A stretch of DNA of 22,650 nt, from positions 1 to 22,650 of the forward strand of contig CAYOXD010000044.1 in NCBI GenBank assembly GCA_964407825.1, given 5' to 3'. The stretch is from CAYOXD01 sp964407825 (GTDB taxonomy: Bacteria; Desulfobacterota; Desulfobacteria; Desulfobacterales; JAFDDL01). The notes beneath the pieces were generated by a model, which worked only from the letters and a program-made list of their open reading frames with translations, searched no databases and had not been told where the DNA came from. The position numbers and the translations under genes are program-made. Of this stretch, positions 21,994-22,650 are shown piece by piece (position 1 is the stretch's first letter; each line of letters begins with the position of its first letter).

Positions 21994-22650
21994 TCAGGTA
22001 TGTTCGAAGAAATCCCCCTCCCCCCCGAATTCGCCGAGATATCCGATGCTCTTCAAATCCCCCGCCACCATCTGAGACAGCCGGTCCATGGAAAAACCGT
22101 CTTCCCTGAAAAGCGCCAGGCAGGCGGTGACGACATCGGGGTCGTAGAGGGTTCCCTTGCCCCTCTCGATCTCGTCCAAGGCTTGCGCGGTTCCCATGGT
22201 GGGCCGATAGGGCCGGTGGGAGCTTTCCGCCTCCGTCAAATCCGCCACCGCCAGGATCCGGGCCTCCAGCAGGATATCCTCCCCTGAAAGGCCCCGGGGA
22301 TAGCCCGAACCGTCCAGCTTCTCGTGATGCTGGTAGACGATCTCGGCGATGGGCCAGGGAAATGGGATATGCTTCAGGAGCTGATACCCCACCTGGGGGT
22401 GGATATGAATCATCTCCCGCTCCACCGGCAGCAACCTGCCAGGGCGGCTCATGATCGCGGCCGGAATGCGGATCTTTCCGATATCATGCATCAGGCTGGC
22501 ATAGCGGAGGGTCTTCACCTGGGCGTCGTCAAGTCCCATCTTCCTGGCAATGGCACAGGCCAGTGTAGCCACCCGCGTCTGATGCCCGGCGGTATAGGGG
22601 TCCCGGATCTCCACCGCCAGGGCCATGGTTTGAATGGTGGCATTGAACAT
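21994..22650 (-). CDS. HD-GYP domain protein, partial (N-terminus beyond window)
   Basis: 218 residues of an HD-GYP domain, probable cyclic-di-GMP phosphodiesterase. Visible residues: RDPYTAGHQTRV (16-27), HDIGK at 55-59, HIHPQVGYQLL (82-92), QHHEKLDGSGYPRGL (107-121) with the GYP signature intact, and ILAVADLTEAESSHRPYRP (132-150). All metal-binding His/Asp positions I expect are present, so activity is plausible. The Met at 22650 is probably internal: in this family the segment FNATIQTMALAVEIRDPYT usually follows sensory or PAS domains, and the gene most likely continues past the window edge. It ends 3 bp from the shared terminator hairpin. Confidence 0.9.
   Translation of the reverse strand: MFNATIQTMALAVEIRDPYTAGHQTRVATLACAIARKMGLDDAQVKTLRYASLMHDIGKIRIPAAIMSRPGRLLPVEREMIHIHPQVGYQLLKHIPFPWPIAEIVYQHHEKLDGSGYPRGLSGEDILLEARILAVADLTEAESSHRPYRPTMGTAQALDEIERGKGTLYDPDVVTACLALFREDGFSMDRLSQMVAGDLKSIGYLGEFGGEGDFFEHT

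Overview
The window looks like chromosomal DNA of a high-GC anaerobic member of the Desulfobacterota (sulfate-reducer-like, possibly Desulfosarcinaceae). The evidence is a heterodisulfide-reductase (Hdr) cluster with MvhD-, TusA- and DsrE-type proteins, a fused B12 acyl-CoA mutase (IcmF), an EAL-HDOD protein and an HD-GYP protein. The lineage is inferred from gene content; there is no rRNA gene. Two runs of exactly 100 N (16873-16972 and 20782-20881) mark assembly gaps, both inside repetitive sequence.

Layout. 1-995: an AT-rich minus-strand membrane protein of unknown function, then about 520 bp without a convincing gene. 996-8850: nine minus-strand genes, in transcription order dsrE-like, arsR-like, tusA-like, mvhD-like, a large HdrA with a GltD/NfnB-type NAD(P)H module inserted in it, a second HdrA, a small winged-helix protein, HdrC and HdrB-like. 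From tusA on, the genes overlap or nearly touch. 8851-9416: intergenic DNA with a striking three-part palindrome upstream of dsrE. 9388-10747: a plus-strand, lower-GC pair with an ATGA overlap, read here as a pore-forming effector/toxin and its two-helix membrane immunity protein. 10748-11234: gene remnants. 11235-12440: EAL-HDOD signalling protein. 12472-13038: unknown protein. 13166-16432: IcmF. 16433-17215: divergent spacer filled with a 58-bp tandem repeat and an inverted copy of part of its unit. 17216-20091: PlsC-type acyltransferase coupled to a DUF255/YyaL-type thioredoxin-domain protein. 20241-21943: a Lys/Ala- and Pro/Glu-rich single-pass membrane protein with a duplicated 59-residue module and an assembly gap. 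21953-21990: hairpin between convergent genes. 21994-22650: HD-GYP domain protein cut by the window edge.

How the genes may work together. The Hdr cluster carries a flavin/Fe-S electron relay (NAD(P)H-type module, two HdrA, MvhD, HdrC, a CCG protein) beside two sulfur-carrier families (TusA, DsrE) and a Cys-containing ArsR regulator. I infer a redox complex that acts on carrier-bound sulfane sulfur or on a protein/small-molecule disulfide. Several subunits lack cysteines expected for their families, including all ligand positions of the first CCG domain in the HdrB-like protein. This is therefore not a plain copy of methanogen HdrABC-MvhD or of the sulfur-oxidising sHdr system. It is the best candidate here for an undescribed system. 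The toxin-immunity pair is the second.
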